Counted from the stretch's first letter, positions 37,209-45,427 are shown. The stretch: 64,000 nt of DNA from Parabacteroides sp. (GCA_019417325.1 DXVO01000008.1:124001-188000), one strand, 5' to 3'. A program made the numbers and translations. The notes: generated by a model not told the origin, from the sequence alone.

Positions 37209-37745
37209 TTAAAAAAGGAAAATCAGTAATGGCAGATAATCTTTCAATTCTTCTTTCAACTTTTTATAAGCAATTGTCATTTGGCTTTCTACGGTTTTCA
37301 CCGAGATACATAATTCATCGGCTATCTCCTTTTGTTTTTTCCCTTCCAACTTATTCTTTATAAAGATTTCACGACAACGCTCCGGTAAAGAGTCAAGAGC
37401 CTTCTGAATTATTTTTTCCAATTTTCGTTCCGAGCCCCAATCCGTATCAAAAGATTCCAACGAATCAAATTTCATCTGAAGGGATAATGAGAACTCTTCC
37501 TGCATTTTTTTAGCGGCTTCCTGTTCCAACAGTTTATGCCGAAGATAATCGATGCATTTATTCTTCACAGCCGTAAACAGATAGGCAACCCTGTTTATCT
37601 GGTCATTTAATAAAGATTGTTTCTGGTAGAGATCCAGAAAAACATCTTGTGTAATATTTTCAGCGTCTTCTTCCGAGAGTACATATTCCCGCGCAAAACA
37701 CTTCGCACGTGAATACCATGTTATGTAAAAATGCTCAAAATCCAT
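37209..37745 (-). CDS. ECF-type RNA polymerase sigma factor (FecI-like)
   Basis: A 178-aa extracytoplasmic-function sigma factor expected to direct transcription of the downstream SusC/SusD genes. Region 2: LSEEDAENITQDVFLDLYQK (about 23-42) and VAYLFTAVKNKCIDYLR (about 53-69). Region 4: LPERCREIFIKNKLEGKKQKE...ISVKTVESQMTIAYKKLK (about 118-167), a helix-turn-helix. No C-terminal extension. It has a strong primary-sigma promoter of its own (37770-37802). The target promoter before susC is not recognisable by eye. Confidence 0.95.
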   Translation of the reverse strand: MDFEHFYITWYSRAKCFAREYVLSEEDAENITQDVFLDLYQKQSLLNDQINRVAYLFTAVKNKCIDYLRHKLLEQEAAKKMQEEFSLSLQMKFDSLESFDTDWGSERKLEKIIQKALDSLPERCREIFIKNKLEGKKQKEIADELCISVKTVESQMTIAYKKLKEELKDYLPLLIFLF

Positions 37746-37769
37746 CCTTTTCCATCTTTATCCTGCCCC

Positions 37770-37802
37770 GCAAATATAATCCAATTTTGCGATAACCGGC
37801 AA
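37770..37802 (-). promoter_or_regulatory. Promoter of the ECF sigma/FecR unit
   Basis: On the - strand: TTG (37802-37800), 21-base spacer, TATATTTGC (37778-37770); about 18 nt leader to the ATG at 37745. Confidence 0.7.
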
Positions 37803-37889
37803 AACTGTTGATTATAAGTGGAAATTAAAACCAGAACAGCTCTTCCCGTGTTATACAAGAAAGCTAAATGAGATTATCCCAACAAGAAC

Positions 37890-38354
37890 ATGAAAAAGGT
37901 TATTGCAATAATTATTCCGATATTGATATGTTTCTTTGTCGGATTGACTGCAAGTTATTTTCAGGCAGATGCCATTAAAACATGGTACCCGCTTCTCAAT
38001 AAACCGGCTCTAACACCTCCAAATATAGTATTTCCGATTGCGTGGAGCATTATCTACCTCAGTATTGGAATATCTATCGGAATAATATCAGTCTCTGACT
38101 CAATAAAGAGAAAGACATTGATCAGGCTTTTTGGTATCCAGTTAATTTTCAATTTTGCATGGAGTATCCTATTTTTCTATTTACAAAATCCTTTATTAGG
38201 ATTCATCGATATTCTTATACTCGACATATGTGTGACAATGTATGCGATTAAGAGCTATCCAATCAGAAAAGTCAGCTCTTTCTTATTCCTGCCTTATTTA
38301 CTTTGGATTTATTTTGCAACATATTTGAATGGGTACATCTTACTATACAACTAA
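37890..38354 (+). CDS. TspO/MBR-family membrane protein
   Basis: Five-helix integral membrane protein of 154 aa, related to mitochondrial TSPO and bacterial tryptophan-rich sensory proteins, which bind porphyrins and cholesterol-like ligands. Family marks: TM1 VIAIIIPILICFFVGLTASYF, then the WYPLLNKPALTPPNIVFPIAW loop motif (about 32-52, shown without gaps only in part), a FNFAWSILFFYLQNPLLGF helix (about 88-106) and the C-terminal LPYLLWIYFATYLNGYI. Monocistronic; no clear promoter or terminator seen. Function in gut anaerobes is not established. Confidence 0.9.
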   Translation: MKKVIAIIIPILICFFVGLTASYFQADAIKTWYPLLNKPALTPPNIVFPIAWSIIYLSIGISIGIISVSDSIKRKTLIRLFGIQLIFNFAWSILFFYLQNPLLGFIDILILDICVTMYAIKSYPIRKVSSFLFLPYLLWIYFATYLNGYILLYN

Positions 38355-38388
38355 TAGGATGCGTTTTATTTACATTGCTTTTCTATAG

Positions 38389-38397
38389 TATATTTGC
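38389..38397 (+). promoter_or_regulatory. Orphan -7 box in the TspO/GLUG intergenic gap
   Basis: TATATTTGC matches TAnnTTTGY exactly but has no -33 TTG at proper distance and no convincing gene downstream. The 325-base gap 38355-38679 otherwise holds only tiny frames (for example a 14-codon frame from about 38460); I see no other element in it. Confidence 0.25.
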
Positions 38398-38679
38398 ATC
38401 TGCATTAGACTGAGATTCTGTATTTCTGCAATGATAGCATATTGTCACATTTTGAGGTAATGGAATACTATTACTTCCTGGTACTTGCCCCCATGGGAAG
38501 ATAAAACAAAAACTTCCCCAGTTACCATAATTTTTATTTTAAAATTTCCGACTCTCTCATTAAAATCAAGAGTAGAATAAGAAGGGGTGAATATTCATAT
38601 ACAAAATACCCTTCGACTATACTCCAGCCAAAAGGTATTATTGTGTTTAAATAAAAACAGGTTCTGGTATAAGGTAAAC

Positions 38680-40581
38680 TTATTCTATAGGAACAAGCTT
38701 TGGTATCGTATTATCATCACCTCCGGCTGCAAACTTACAAGGACTTGCATAATCCGGATTATTAGTATTCCATTCAGTTATTGCATCATTTAAAGATTGT
38801 ATAGTCTCATCACTGTTCAAACCTGATATAGAACTTGGACCTTTCGTATTCCATCCTTGCCCCTGACTATCACTACCTGCAACAAACAATTCTGGATTAT
38901 TTACAAAATAAAGTTCTTTTGTATTTTTAGTATCGTATTGTACTAATTGACCTAAAACACCTCCGATATCGCTTGAACCCGTTATTGTCCCTTCATTAAT
39001 ACAAGATAAAATAATAGTCGTATTTGTCAGTAAATAGCCAGAAATTCCCCCTACTTGTCCTTCTGTTTTTATATTTCCATGATTAATACAGGCTATAAAG
39101 TTCGATCCTACAGCATATCCAACAATTCCTGCGGCTATAACTCCACTTGACGAATCGTTACTTACATCTCCATAATTTTCACAAGCTATTAGTTTACTTC
39201 CATTAGAATAACCTGAAATGCCTCCTAAAGATCTATCAATACCTGATATATTTACTTTATTCACACATGTTATTATCTGAGAATTTATAATATATCCTGC
39301 AATACCTCCGGTCAATGACCTGGCAGATATTGAACCAGAAGCTAATGTCACATTTTTAATTTGAGAACTTGAAATATACCCAAAGAGCCCCTGATAACTA
39401 CCCGTACTACTATTAATGTAAATATTATCTATTTTATAAGAAGAACCATTATAAGTTCCTTTGAAAGCTATAGTACTACTGGTTCCTATTGGTATCCACT
39501 GTTTTTCTTCACTACCTTGGAGATCTATATCCTTTCCTTGGGTTAGTACCCAACCAGAAAATCCGTCATAATTATAACCGTCGGAATAATTTTGATTTCC
39601 AATATTGGTAACAGAAGAAATCCAGGCTAATTCTTCATAAGATGTAATTAATGCAGTTTTAGCTTCATAATCTATTATATCCGGTTTCTTCGCAACCACC
39701 ACAGCTTTTGACAAATCTATCTCAAGTGTTTTTGTATAACGTTTACCTGCTTCAAAAGTCGCTTGGGATACAGGAATATCTATATACTTTTCAGTTCCAT
39801 TATCATAGAGAAAAACTCTTACATCCACTTCGCCAACTTCAGTAGGGAAAGACGACATGGCTACAACTGTAGCAGTAGTATTAAGTTTAGGTCCTGTGGT
39901 ATAGGTGAGGGTCAGCTTATTTCCTGCTGAACTTATATCGGATAAACTTTTAGTATATGCATTCAGGCTCTTTTTATCGCGGATATTACTACCCGAGACA
40001 TCTATACTTCTAAGAACAACCCCTTCCTTCTCTTCTGTCAGTATTAGATTAAACTGCAATAAAGCACAGATATGCTCCATTTCAAATACCATATTACTAT
40101 TTTCATCAAGATATCCAGCTTCCTCTCCTACCATATAGGTATATGGAAATAAATAAGAATATTCATCAGAGCTTGTTCCTCCTGTCTGAGTCGTCAAATT
40201 TAATGTAACGACTTCGCCAGTACCATAGGTAGTTCCTGATCCCATATAAAGCACGTAATAATTACCATCAGAAGCCTTTGTGACTGTTCCCTCAAACTTT
40301 GCCGATTTTGCCTTCCCTGTAATTTCAGTAGTCAAAGCTCCTAAACGGGCTTTAGTTTCTCTTTCATTTATACCAAAAACAGTTATACCATCTCCTTTTG
40401 TCCAAAAGACGTCAGCACCTTTGTCATTTACTTCTATATCAACTTTCGTTTTAGTACACTGAGAGAGTGTGGCTGTTACATATACCTGATTTTCATCATT
40501 ACCAATTTTCTTATTATCTTCCTTACTACATCCAGCAAATAATATAGAAACACCAAATAACACAAATAATAGATTCTTCAT
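38680..40581 (-). CDS. Fimbrillin-like lipoprotein with C-terminal GLUG repeats
   Basis: A 633-aa surface lipoprotein. Lipobox LFAGC (Cys about 18), then a fimbrillin-family N-terminal region (VYVTATLSQCTKTKVDIEV, VFWTKGDGITVFGI, FPYTYMVG, EMEHICALLQFNLIL), which resembles Mfa-like/fimbrillin proteins of Bacteroidales. The C-terminal part (about 395-560) has at least four GLUG-type repeats: LFGYISSSQIKNVTL, GGIAGYIINSQIITCVNKVN, GGISGYSNGSKLIACENYGD, GIVGYAVGSNFIACINHGN, GGISGYLLTNTTIILSCINE. GLUG repeats occur in adhesins and IgA-protease-like surface proteins, so an adhesive role is plausible. It is preceded by a 44-aa peptide gene and a candidate invertible promoter. Confidence 0.85.
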   Translation of the reverse strand: MKNLLFVLFGVSILFAGCSKEDNKKIGNDENQVYVTATLSQCTKTKVDIEVNDKGADVFWTKGDGITVFGINERETKARLGALTTEITGKAKSAKFEGTVTKASDGNYYVLYMGSGTTYGTGEVVTLNLTTQTGGTSSDEYSYLFPYTYMVGEEAGYLDENSNMVFEMEHICALLQFNLILTEEKEGVVLRSIDVSGSNIRDKKSLNAYTKSLSDISSAGNKLTLTYTTGPKLNTTATVVAMSSFPTEVGEVDVRVFLYDNGTEKYIDIPVSQATFEAGKRYTKTLEIDLSKAVVVAKKPDIIDYEAKTALITSYEELAWISSVTNIGNQNYSDGYNYDGFSGWVLTQGKDIDLQGSEEKQWIPIGTSSTIAFKGTYNGSSYKIDNIYINSSTGSYQGLFGYISSSQIKNVTLASGSISARSLTGGIAGYIINSQIITCVNKVNISGIDRSLGGISGYSNGSKLIACENYGDVSNDSSSGVIAAGIVGYAVGSNFIACINHGNIKTEGQVGGISGYLLTNTTIILSCINEGTITGSSDIGGVLGQLVQYDTKNTKELYFVNNPELFVAGSDSQGQGWNTKGPSSISGLNSDETIQSLNDAITEWNTNNPDYASPCKFAAGGDDNTIPKLVPIE

Positions 40582-40599
40582 AACCTTTTAGCTCATTAT

Positions 40600-40734
40600 T
40601 TACCACGTTCCACCATCTCCAAAATCAGGAGTACTGCCATCAAGGATAGCACCTTCAATTTCCATCTCAACTATCTCAATCAAGGGTTTTTCATAGGCAA
40701 CCTTAGCCTCTTGATCTTTTTCCATTGGTCTCAT
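40600..40734 (-). CDS. Small 44-aa acidic peptide gene before the GLUG lipoprotein
   Basis: A 45-codon frame from ATG 40734 (second ATG at 40725) to TAA 40602-40600, ending 18 bases before the lipoprotein start. The product begins MRPMEKDQEAKVAYEKP, continues LIEIVEMEIEGAILDGS and ends in FGDGGTW. This matches the pattern of small Bacteroidales proteins with a YEKPxIEIVExExEGxIL core and a short Gly/Ser-rich tail, which I recall as common near surface-protein genes; function unknown. No signal peptide. Likely the first gene of the lipoprotein operon. Confidence 0.65.
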   Translation of the reverse strand: MRPMEKDQEAKVAYEKPLIEIVEMEIEGAILDGSTPDFGDGGTW

Positions 40735-40773
40735 AAAATACACAGTTTAATAATATTAGTTATACAATAATCG

Positions 40774-41118
40774 ACTTAGTTCTGTTCGAACTAATATGTA
40801 AATATTGATTATCAAGACACATACCCTATAAACATGTATTTTAGGAACTATTTAAAAATCATAGTATTATAGATTATCTAATACGTTAATTATTGTTTTT
40901 CCAATCAGAGAAGGAATAATCTAAAAGAAAAATTTAAAATCAACCGCCAATATATATAAATCAAAACGTGAAGTAAAATAATATATTTCAGAAATATGAT
41001 ATTTAGTTGATAAACAATTTATTAATAAAACAGAATGAAGCTTTTTAATTGAAATATAGAATTATTTTTGTACTCTCTATATTCGTGGATTTTATTATTA
41101 GTTCGAACAGAACCAAGT
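40774..41118. repeat. Candidate invertible DNA segment (promoter switch) upstream of the GLUG operon
   Basis: 23-bp inverted repeats at 40774-40796 and 41096-41118 match in 22 of 23 positions; the core is GTTCTGTTCGAACTAATA, containing the 8-bp palindrome GTTCGAAC. They enclose a 299-bp, very AT-rich segment that carries a consensus -7 box (TATTTTTGT, 41063-41071) pointing right, away from the peptide/GLUG genes. No RCAAAnnTA (a - strand -7 box) is found between 40735 and 41095. Inversion would place the box on the - strand at about 40821-40829, about 80-90 bases before the peptide ATG. Confidence 0.75.
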
Positions 41119-41341
41119 TGAAATTAACATATATATAGAAGCAGAGCCGCTCAACCTTCACAGACAGAGCAGCACAATAACAAATATTACAATTAATATA
41201 TTTACTATTTCTTTGTGCATACCATGTAAATAGTGCAGTAATAACGCCTCCGACCACTAAGAACCACCACTTCGGAACTGAGCAATTATCCTTCTTCACA
41301 TCCTCTTTTACCTTTTCATCTGTTTGACTGGATAAATCCAT
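41045..41341 (-). CDS. Possible single-TM small protein, truncated or degenerate
   Basis: A 98-aa frame from ATG 41341 (MDLSSQTDEKVKEDVKKD), also open upstream to a TTG at 41386. A charged N-terminus precedes one good TM helix (VPKWWFLVVGGVITALFTWY, about 22-41). After about residue 46 the sequence looks like read-through of AT-rich DNA. The last residues run through the right inverted repeat and into the candidate invertible segment. No family recognised; it could be a remnant of a mobile element or phage membrane gene. It overlaps the recombinase remnant at its upstream side if the TTG start is used. Confidence 0.35.
   Translation of the reverse strand: MDLSSQTDEKVKEDVKKDNCSVPKWWFLVVGGVITALFTWYAQRNSKYINCNICYCAALSVKVERLCFYIYVNFNLVLFELIIKSTNIESTKIILYFN
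41063..41071 (+). promoter_or_regulatory. Promoter box inside the invertible segment (OFF orientation)
   Basis: TATTTTTGT, exact TAnnTTTGY. The -33 element is weak (CTTTTT near 41041). Its orientation points away from the lipoprotein operon. Confidence 0.5.
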
Positions 41342-41356
41342 TTTCTTGACCTGTAA

Positions 41357-41689
41357 ATCCTCAAAACCGGACAAGAGTTCTCCCAAACTATCCGCAAAAA
41401 ATTAAACGAATATATAAAAGCTGTAGCCAAAAGTGCAACTATAAATCAAGAGATCATAGGCTATGAAACCATAGGCAGATCACATGAGGAAAAAATATAC
41501 AAAAAGCACGAACTAATTACATCTCATATAGCAAGACGGACAGGAGCAACTAATTTATTCAAATTAGGATTTGCACCACTGAAAATTATGAAAATTACAG
41601 GTCATACAAGCGAAAAGACGTTCATGAAATATACAAAAATCTCAAAAATTAAAAATGCAGACCGCATGGTGGAAAAAGCATCACAATAA
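41357..41689 (+). pseudogene. C-terminal fragment of a tyrosine recombinase/integrase
   Basis: A frame without a start codon, open from 41357 (preceded by TAA 41354-41356) to TAA 41687-41689, encoding the catalytic C-terminus of a phage-type integrase: FSQTIRKKLNEYIKAVAK, then ITSHIARRTGATNLFKLG (H-x-x-R with catalytic Arg), KIMKITGHTSEKTF (G-H) and MKYTKIS (nucleophile Tyr). The N-terminal DNA-binding half and the first catalytic Arg are missing. It lies about 100 bases from the 3' end of tRNA-Arg, the classic integration site, so it is probably the scar of an integrated element. Confidence 0.85.
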
Positions 41690-41790
41690 AAAAAATACAC
41701 ATTTTCAGTTCATTCCACCAATAAAAATACCAGTATAAAATTAAACCCCTCTGTAAATTAATAGCTTACAGAGGAGTTTAAAATAATTTG

Positions 41791-41864
<74 letters not shown>

Positions 41865-41879
41865 ATCCTTATTTGCGGT

Positions 41880-41910
41880 GCAAAGGTAGCATTTTTATTT
41901 AATTATGCAA
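41880..41910 (-). promoter_or_regulatory. Promoter of tRNA-Arg
   Basis: On the - strand: TTG (41910-41908), 19-base spacer, TACCTTTGC (41888-41880). The same TACCTTTGC core is used by ileS (50825-50817). Confidence 0.75.
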
Positions 41911-41930
41911 AGACTTCATATCTTTTTTTA

Positions 41931-44273
41931 TCAGAACGGATAACCAACGGCGAAATGCCAAGCGAAATTGTCCTTGAAATTCGGGGACAGGATAGCCCAG
42001 CGGTCTCTACCCGAACGCTGAGGATCGTACGCTTTCATACCGGTATCGAAACGAACCAGGAAGAAATCGAAGTCCAGACGAAGACCCAGTCCGTATGAAA
42101 CAGCTATCTCTTTATAAAAACGGGAAAAATCAAAATTACCATTCGGGCGATCTTCATATTTATGGAATGTCCAGACATTACCGGCATCGATAAACGCAGC
42201 CATTTCGAATTTCCAGAATAACTTTGTTCGATATTCCACATTCAAATCCAGACGGATATCACCAATCTGCTGGGCAAATGATTTAACTGAATCTATCGGC
42301 ATGCCACCCGGTCCGAGTGAACGTACAGACCAGCCTCTCACACTGTTTGCCCCACCGGAAAAATAACTACGTTCGAAAGGTAACATTTTTGAATTTCCAT
42401 ACGGAAATCCTACACCTATCCCAATATGGTAAGCGATATGGTTACGGCTATCCAGAACAATTCGCTTACTGAAATCCGCATCTCCTTTTATAAACTGGGA
42501 GTAATTGATACCAAAAAATTTATAACGTCCTTCTGCATCTTTTTCAGAACCTGTCATCTTAGATAATGCATACAACAAATTTCCGGCCATCTCAAAAGAA
42601 AAACGCATAGAATGTGTATTCCTGAGCCGGTTTTCCGGATTGTAAGAATTAAACGAATAAGTATACCCGGCACCAACAATAAACTGGTCGGTAAAATTGT
42701 ACAGTAATGTAGATTCCGGCAATGTAGACTTAAATGTAGAATCTATATTAGGCAATTGTACATAATCCACATCCAGCAATTTAAAGACATGGCGTGCCTG
42801 CGAATTACTCCTATCCTGCCATATATAACTCCACCCCCCGGAAAGAATAGCACGCTGGAATTCCGGACGCGTCTGAAAACTATAACTAAGTTTTAATTCT
42901 GTTGTCGCCCTGAGCCTACGCTTAAAATTATCAGTAACAAATGGAAATAAAAACCGGGGAAATAAAACAGAAGCCTCGGCCCCTAACTCCCAATAACTGC
43001 TCGTTTGCTTGGATAGAGCCTCAAAAGCCCCCCTGATTTTTGCTGAGAAAACTTCGGAACCTTTAAATATATTACGATGCTGATAATTCAAACTGGAAGC
43101 AAATCCCAAATCACCGGCAGAGTTAGTTCCTTCAACATCTACCCCGAATCCTTGCAATTTTGCTGGGGATGTGAGAATTGTACAATTCAGTTTCATTGTA
43201 TCATTCTCTTCGATTTCCGAAAAACGGATATTTACATTCCTCAAAGACCTCAATGTTGAAAAGGCCGAATAAGTCTGTTCCACACTCCGGTCATTATATA
43301 ATTTTCCAGGAGTGATAAAATTACTTCTTCTCAACACATTCGGACGAATGGAATGTCCCCTTTTACCGTACAGGATCTTTACGCCGCTGTTATTATCTAC
43401 CGTATCACGCACGAAAGAAGCATCTTCATCCAACGTCAGCGGGTCATAATCCGTTACTATTGCTACATCTTTGATATAATAAGGACGGTGTAAAGTATCC
43501 GCAATGGTTCCATCCTGTTGTTGAAGCCGGTAAGGCTTGAGAAGCATATAAAGATTAACGATATTACGATTAAAAGAGCTATCCGCAACATAAGACAGAT
43601 AATCCCGGTTAAATGCATAATATCCGCGCCTACGCAATAATGTAGTGATACGTTGCCGCTCTTTATCCAGCACATCCCGGTCAAACAGTGCACTATCTTT
43701 TATCAGTGAATTATAATCATCCGAATAAGTCCGGAATGCAGATGATAACATAGAGCGGCGCGGGGGCTTCATCCTGGCAATACTGTCAATTACCGGATCA
43801 TCCAATGACATTCTATAATGATTAATCCGGTAAGGTTCATTCGGTACTATATTGTATGTTACGACAGCTTTCTTATGCCTGGATGTATCAATCGAAGCGG
43901 AAACTTCTGCATTGACATAGCCTTTATTGATGCAAAAACGTTGAAGTTCGTTAACCGACTGGTCTACCAACAAAGTATCGAGTATAACAGGAGGTTCACC
44001 TATCCTGCGAAGCTGTTTGTTTATCCATCTCTTTTCATTTTTTCCGGACCAGTCATAGACAAAAAGCTGCCATTTCATCAAGCCGAACACTTTAAAGTTC
44101 GGTTGTTGACGCAAATAAGGTTTTACGTCGGATGTTTTAAAGACTTTACCTTTCGTTTCTATCTCTACCTTATCCAACAAATATTCCCCGTCGCCAACAA
44201 ACTTTGTCGAACTACAGGCTGCCAGTATCCATGCAAGACTTATGAAATATAATATGCGGAGGTTTCCCTTCAT
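41931..44273 (-). CDS. tamL: TamL, BamA/Omp85-family lipoprotein
   Basis: Outer-membrane Omp85 protein of Bacteroidetes that replaces TamA and partners with TamB in building the envelope. 780 aa from ATG 44273, chosen because a lipoprotein signal follows (YFISLAWILAAC, Cys about 20); the frame is open to 44348. N-terminal POTRA-like repeats (about 25-390: YLLDKVEIETKGKVFKT, SVNELQRFCINKGYVNAEV), then an Omp85 barrel with the conserved loop SGGANSVRGWSVRSLGPGGM (about 665-684) and a C-terminus FAWHFAVGYPF. Divergent from a TrmH-type methyltransferase gene. Confidence 0.92.
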   Translation of the reverse strand: MKGNLRILYFISLAWILAACSSTKFVGDGEYLLDKVEIETKGKVFKTSDVKPYLRQQPNFKVFGLMKWQLFVYDWSGKNEKRWINKQLRRIGEPPVILDTLLVDQSVNELQRFCINKGYVNAEVSASIDTSRHKKAVVTYNIVPNEPYRINHYRMSLDDPVIDSIARMKPPRRSMLSSAFRTYSDDYNSLIKDSALFDRDVLDKERQRITTLLRRRGYYAFNRDYLSYVADSSFNRNIVNLYMLLKPYRLQQQDGTIADTLHRPYYIKDVAIVTDYDPLTLDEDASFVRDTVDNNSGVKILYGKRGHSIRPNVLRRSNFITPGKLYNDRSVEQTYSAFSTLRSLRNVNIRFSEIEENDTMKLNCTILTSPAKLQGFGVDVEGTNSAGDLGFASSLNYQHRNIFKGSEVFSAKIRGAFEALSKQTSSYWELGAEASVLFPRFLFPFVTDNFKRRLRATTELKLSYSFQTRPEFQRAILSGGWSYIWQDRSNSQARHVFKLLDVDYVQLPNIDSTFKSTLPESTLLYNFTDQFIVGAGYTYSFNSYNPENRLRNTHSMRFSFEMAGNLLYALSKMTGSEKDAEGRYKFFGINYSQFIKGDADFSKRIVLDSRNHIAYHIGIGVGFPYGNSKMLPFERSYFSGGANSVRGWSVRSLGPGGMPIDSVKSFAQQIGDIRLDLNVEYRTKLFWKFEMAAFIDAGNVWTFHKYEDRPNGNFDFSRFYKEIAVSYGLGLRLDFDFFLVRFDTGMKAYDPQRSGRDRWAILSPNFKDNFAWHFAVGYPF

Positions 44274-44292
44274 TCTTCGAGCTTTTACGCAC

Positions 44293-44301
44293 GCAAATGT
44301 A
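44293..44301 (-). promoter_or_regulatory. -7 box upstream of tamL
   Basis: On the - strand TACATTTGC (44301-44293), exact TAnnTTTGY; leader about 15 nt to the ATG at 44273. No proper -33 TTG seen. Confidence 0.5.
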
Positions 44302-44302
44302 G

Positions 44303-44332
44303 TTGAAATTAAATAAATTCCTGTACATTTGT
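44303..44332 (+). promoter_or_regulatory. Promoter of the TrmH-family methyltransferase gene
   Basis: TTG (44303-44305), 18-base spacer, TACATTTGT (44324-44332). Leader about 12 nt to ATG 44351, which supports that start over the upstream in-frame one at 44303. Confidence 0.7.
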
Positions 44333-44350
44333 TTTGTAAAAAGAACAAAT

Positions 44351-45118
44351 ATGCTAAGTAAAGCTAAAGTAAAATATATCCGTTCGCTTGAACTTAAAAA
44401 ATACAGAAACGAAGAAAATGCCTTCGTAGCCGAAGGGAATAAATTAGTTGCCGACATGATGAATGCCTTCGAATGTGAACTTTTAGTAGCTAAACCATCA
44501 TGGATGGCTACCCAAGGCGACATCCCGGCAAAAGAATTACTTATAGCGGAAGATGATGATATCCGGAAAGCCAGTTTCCTGAAAAATCCCCAGGATGTAT
44601 TAGCCGTATTTAAGTATCCGACATGGAAACTGGAAGACGTACATCCCGAAACATCCCTTGTCCTTGCTTTGGATGGCATACAAGATCCCGGAAATTTAGG
44701 CACAATTATCCGGTTGGCTGACTGGTTTGGCATCGAGCACATCGTTTGCAGCCAAGATACAGCAGATGTATTCGGCCCCAAAACGGTACAGGCAACAATG
44801 GGAGCTTTAGCGCATGTCAACGTACATTATACCCAACTGGAAGAATATCTCAGAAAGCAGGCACAACAAGGTATCCCATTATTCGGGACTTTTTTGGATG
44901 GGGAAAATATGTATACCAAAGAATTATCCGGCAACGGTATTCTTATAATGGGAAATGAAGGCAACGGCATACGTCCTGAAATCGAAGCATTGATAAACGA
45001 GAAACTATATATTCCAAGTTTTCCTCCGGAAAGAGAAACCTCAGAGTCTCTTAATGTAGCCATTGCTACGGCTGTTGTCTGTGCAGAATTCCGCCGGCGG
45101 CAAGGAAATGCCGGTTAA
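44351..45118 (+). CDS. TrmH/SpoU-family RNA 2'-O-methyltransferase
   Basis: SAM-dependent ribose methyltransferase with a SPOUT knot, acting on rRNA or tRNA. 255 aa from ATG 44351. An N-terminal substrate-binding domain (KAKVKYIRSLELKKYRNEEN, about 4-23) precedes the SpoU domain with motif 1 LDGIQDPGNLGTIIRLADW (about 110-128), motif 2 ILIMGNEGNGI (about 197-207) and motif 3 IPSFPPERETSESLNVAIAT (about 219-238). RlmB-like, but the RNA target cannot be assigned. Its last 78 bases overlap the 3' end of a convergent gene; motif 3 lies just at that overlap. Confidence 0.93.
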   Translation: MLSKAKVKYIRSLELKKYRNEENAFVAEGNKLVADMMNAFECELLVAKPSWMATQGDIPAKELLIAEDDDIRKASFLKNPQDVLAVFKYPTWKLEDVHPETSLVLALDGIQDPGNLGTIIRLADWFGIEHIVCSQDTADVFGPKTVQATMGALAHVNVHYTQLEEYLRKQAQQGIPLFGTFLDGENMYTKELSGNGILIMGNEGNGIRPEIEALINEKLYIPSFPPERETSESLNVAIATAVVCAEFRRRQGNAG

Positions 45119-45427
45119 AAGAAGGAGTTGTACCGAATCTCCACTCTCTATATCCAAAGAAAAACCGTTTTGTTTTAAGACATCGGATAGTATTACGGTG
45201 CGGGACTTTCCTGTCTTCCATTGGATAGAAACAGAGATTTTTTCCAAAGATTTCATTTCTTCACCACATGTGACTGGAACAAGTATCCCATCATAAAATT
45301 CCGTACCTGCAATTTCCCCATCCAAAGGGAAAACACCAGTAAAAGCCCCCTGGTTATTCAGTTCGACATAATGCATACGATAAAGTTGCCGGTAATATGT
45401 ATAATGTGAAGCTACCCGCCGCATCAC
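45041..45427 (-). CDS. Conserved hypothetical protein next to the DUF4296 gene
   Basis: A 128-aa protein with no signal peptide or TM segment. Start region MMRRVASHYTYYRQLYRMHY is followed by VELNNQGAFTGVFPLDGEIA, GTEFYDGILVPV and a C-terminal SVQLLLLTGISLPPAEFC block; this looks like a family seen near lspA/DUF4296 in Bacteroidales, of unknown function. It starts 4 bases inside the end of the DUF4296 gene, so it is the last gene of the dksA-like-lspA-DUF4296 run. Its 3' end overlaps the convergent methyltransferase gene by 78 bases. Confidence 0.7.
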   Translation of the reverse strand: MMRRVASHYTYYRQLYRMHYVELNNQGAFTGVFPLDGEIAGTEFYDGILVPVTCGEEMKSLEKISVSIQWKTGKSRTVILSDVLKQNGFSLDIESGDSVQLLLLTGISLPPAEFCTDNSRSNGYIKRL

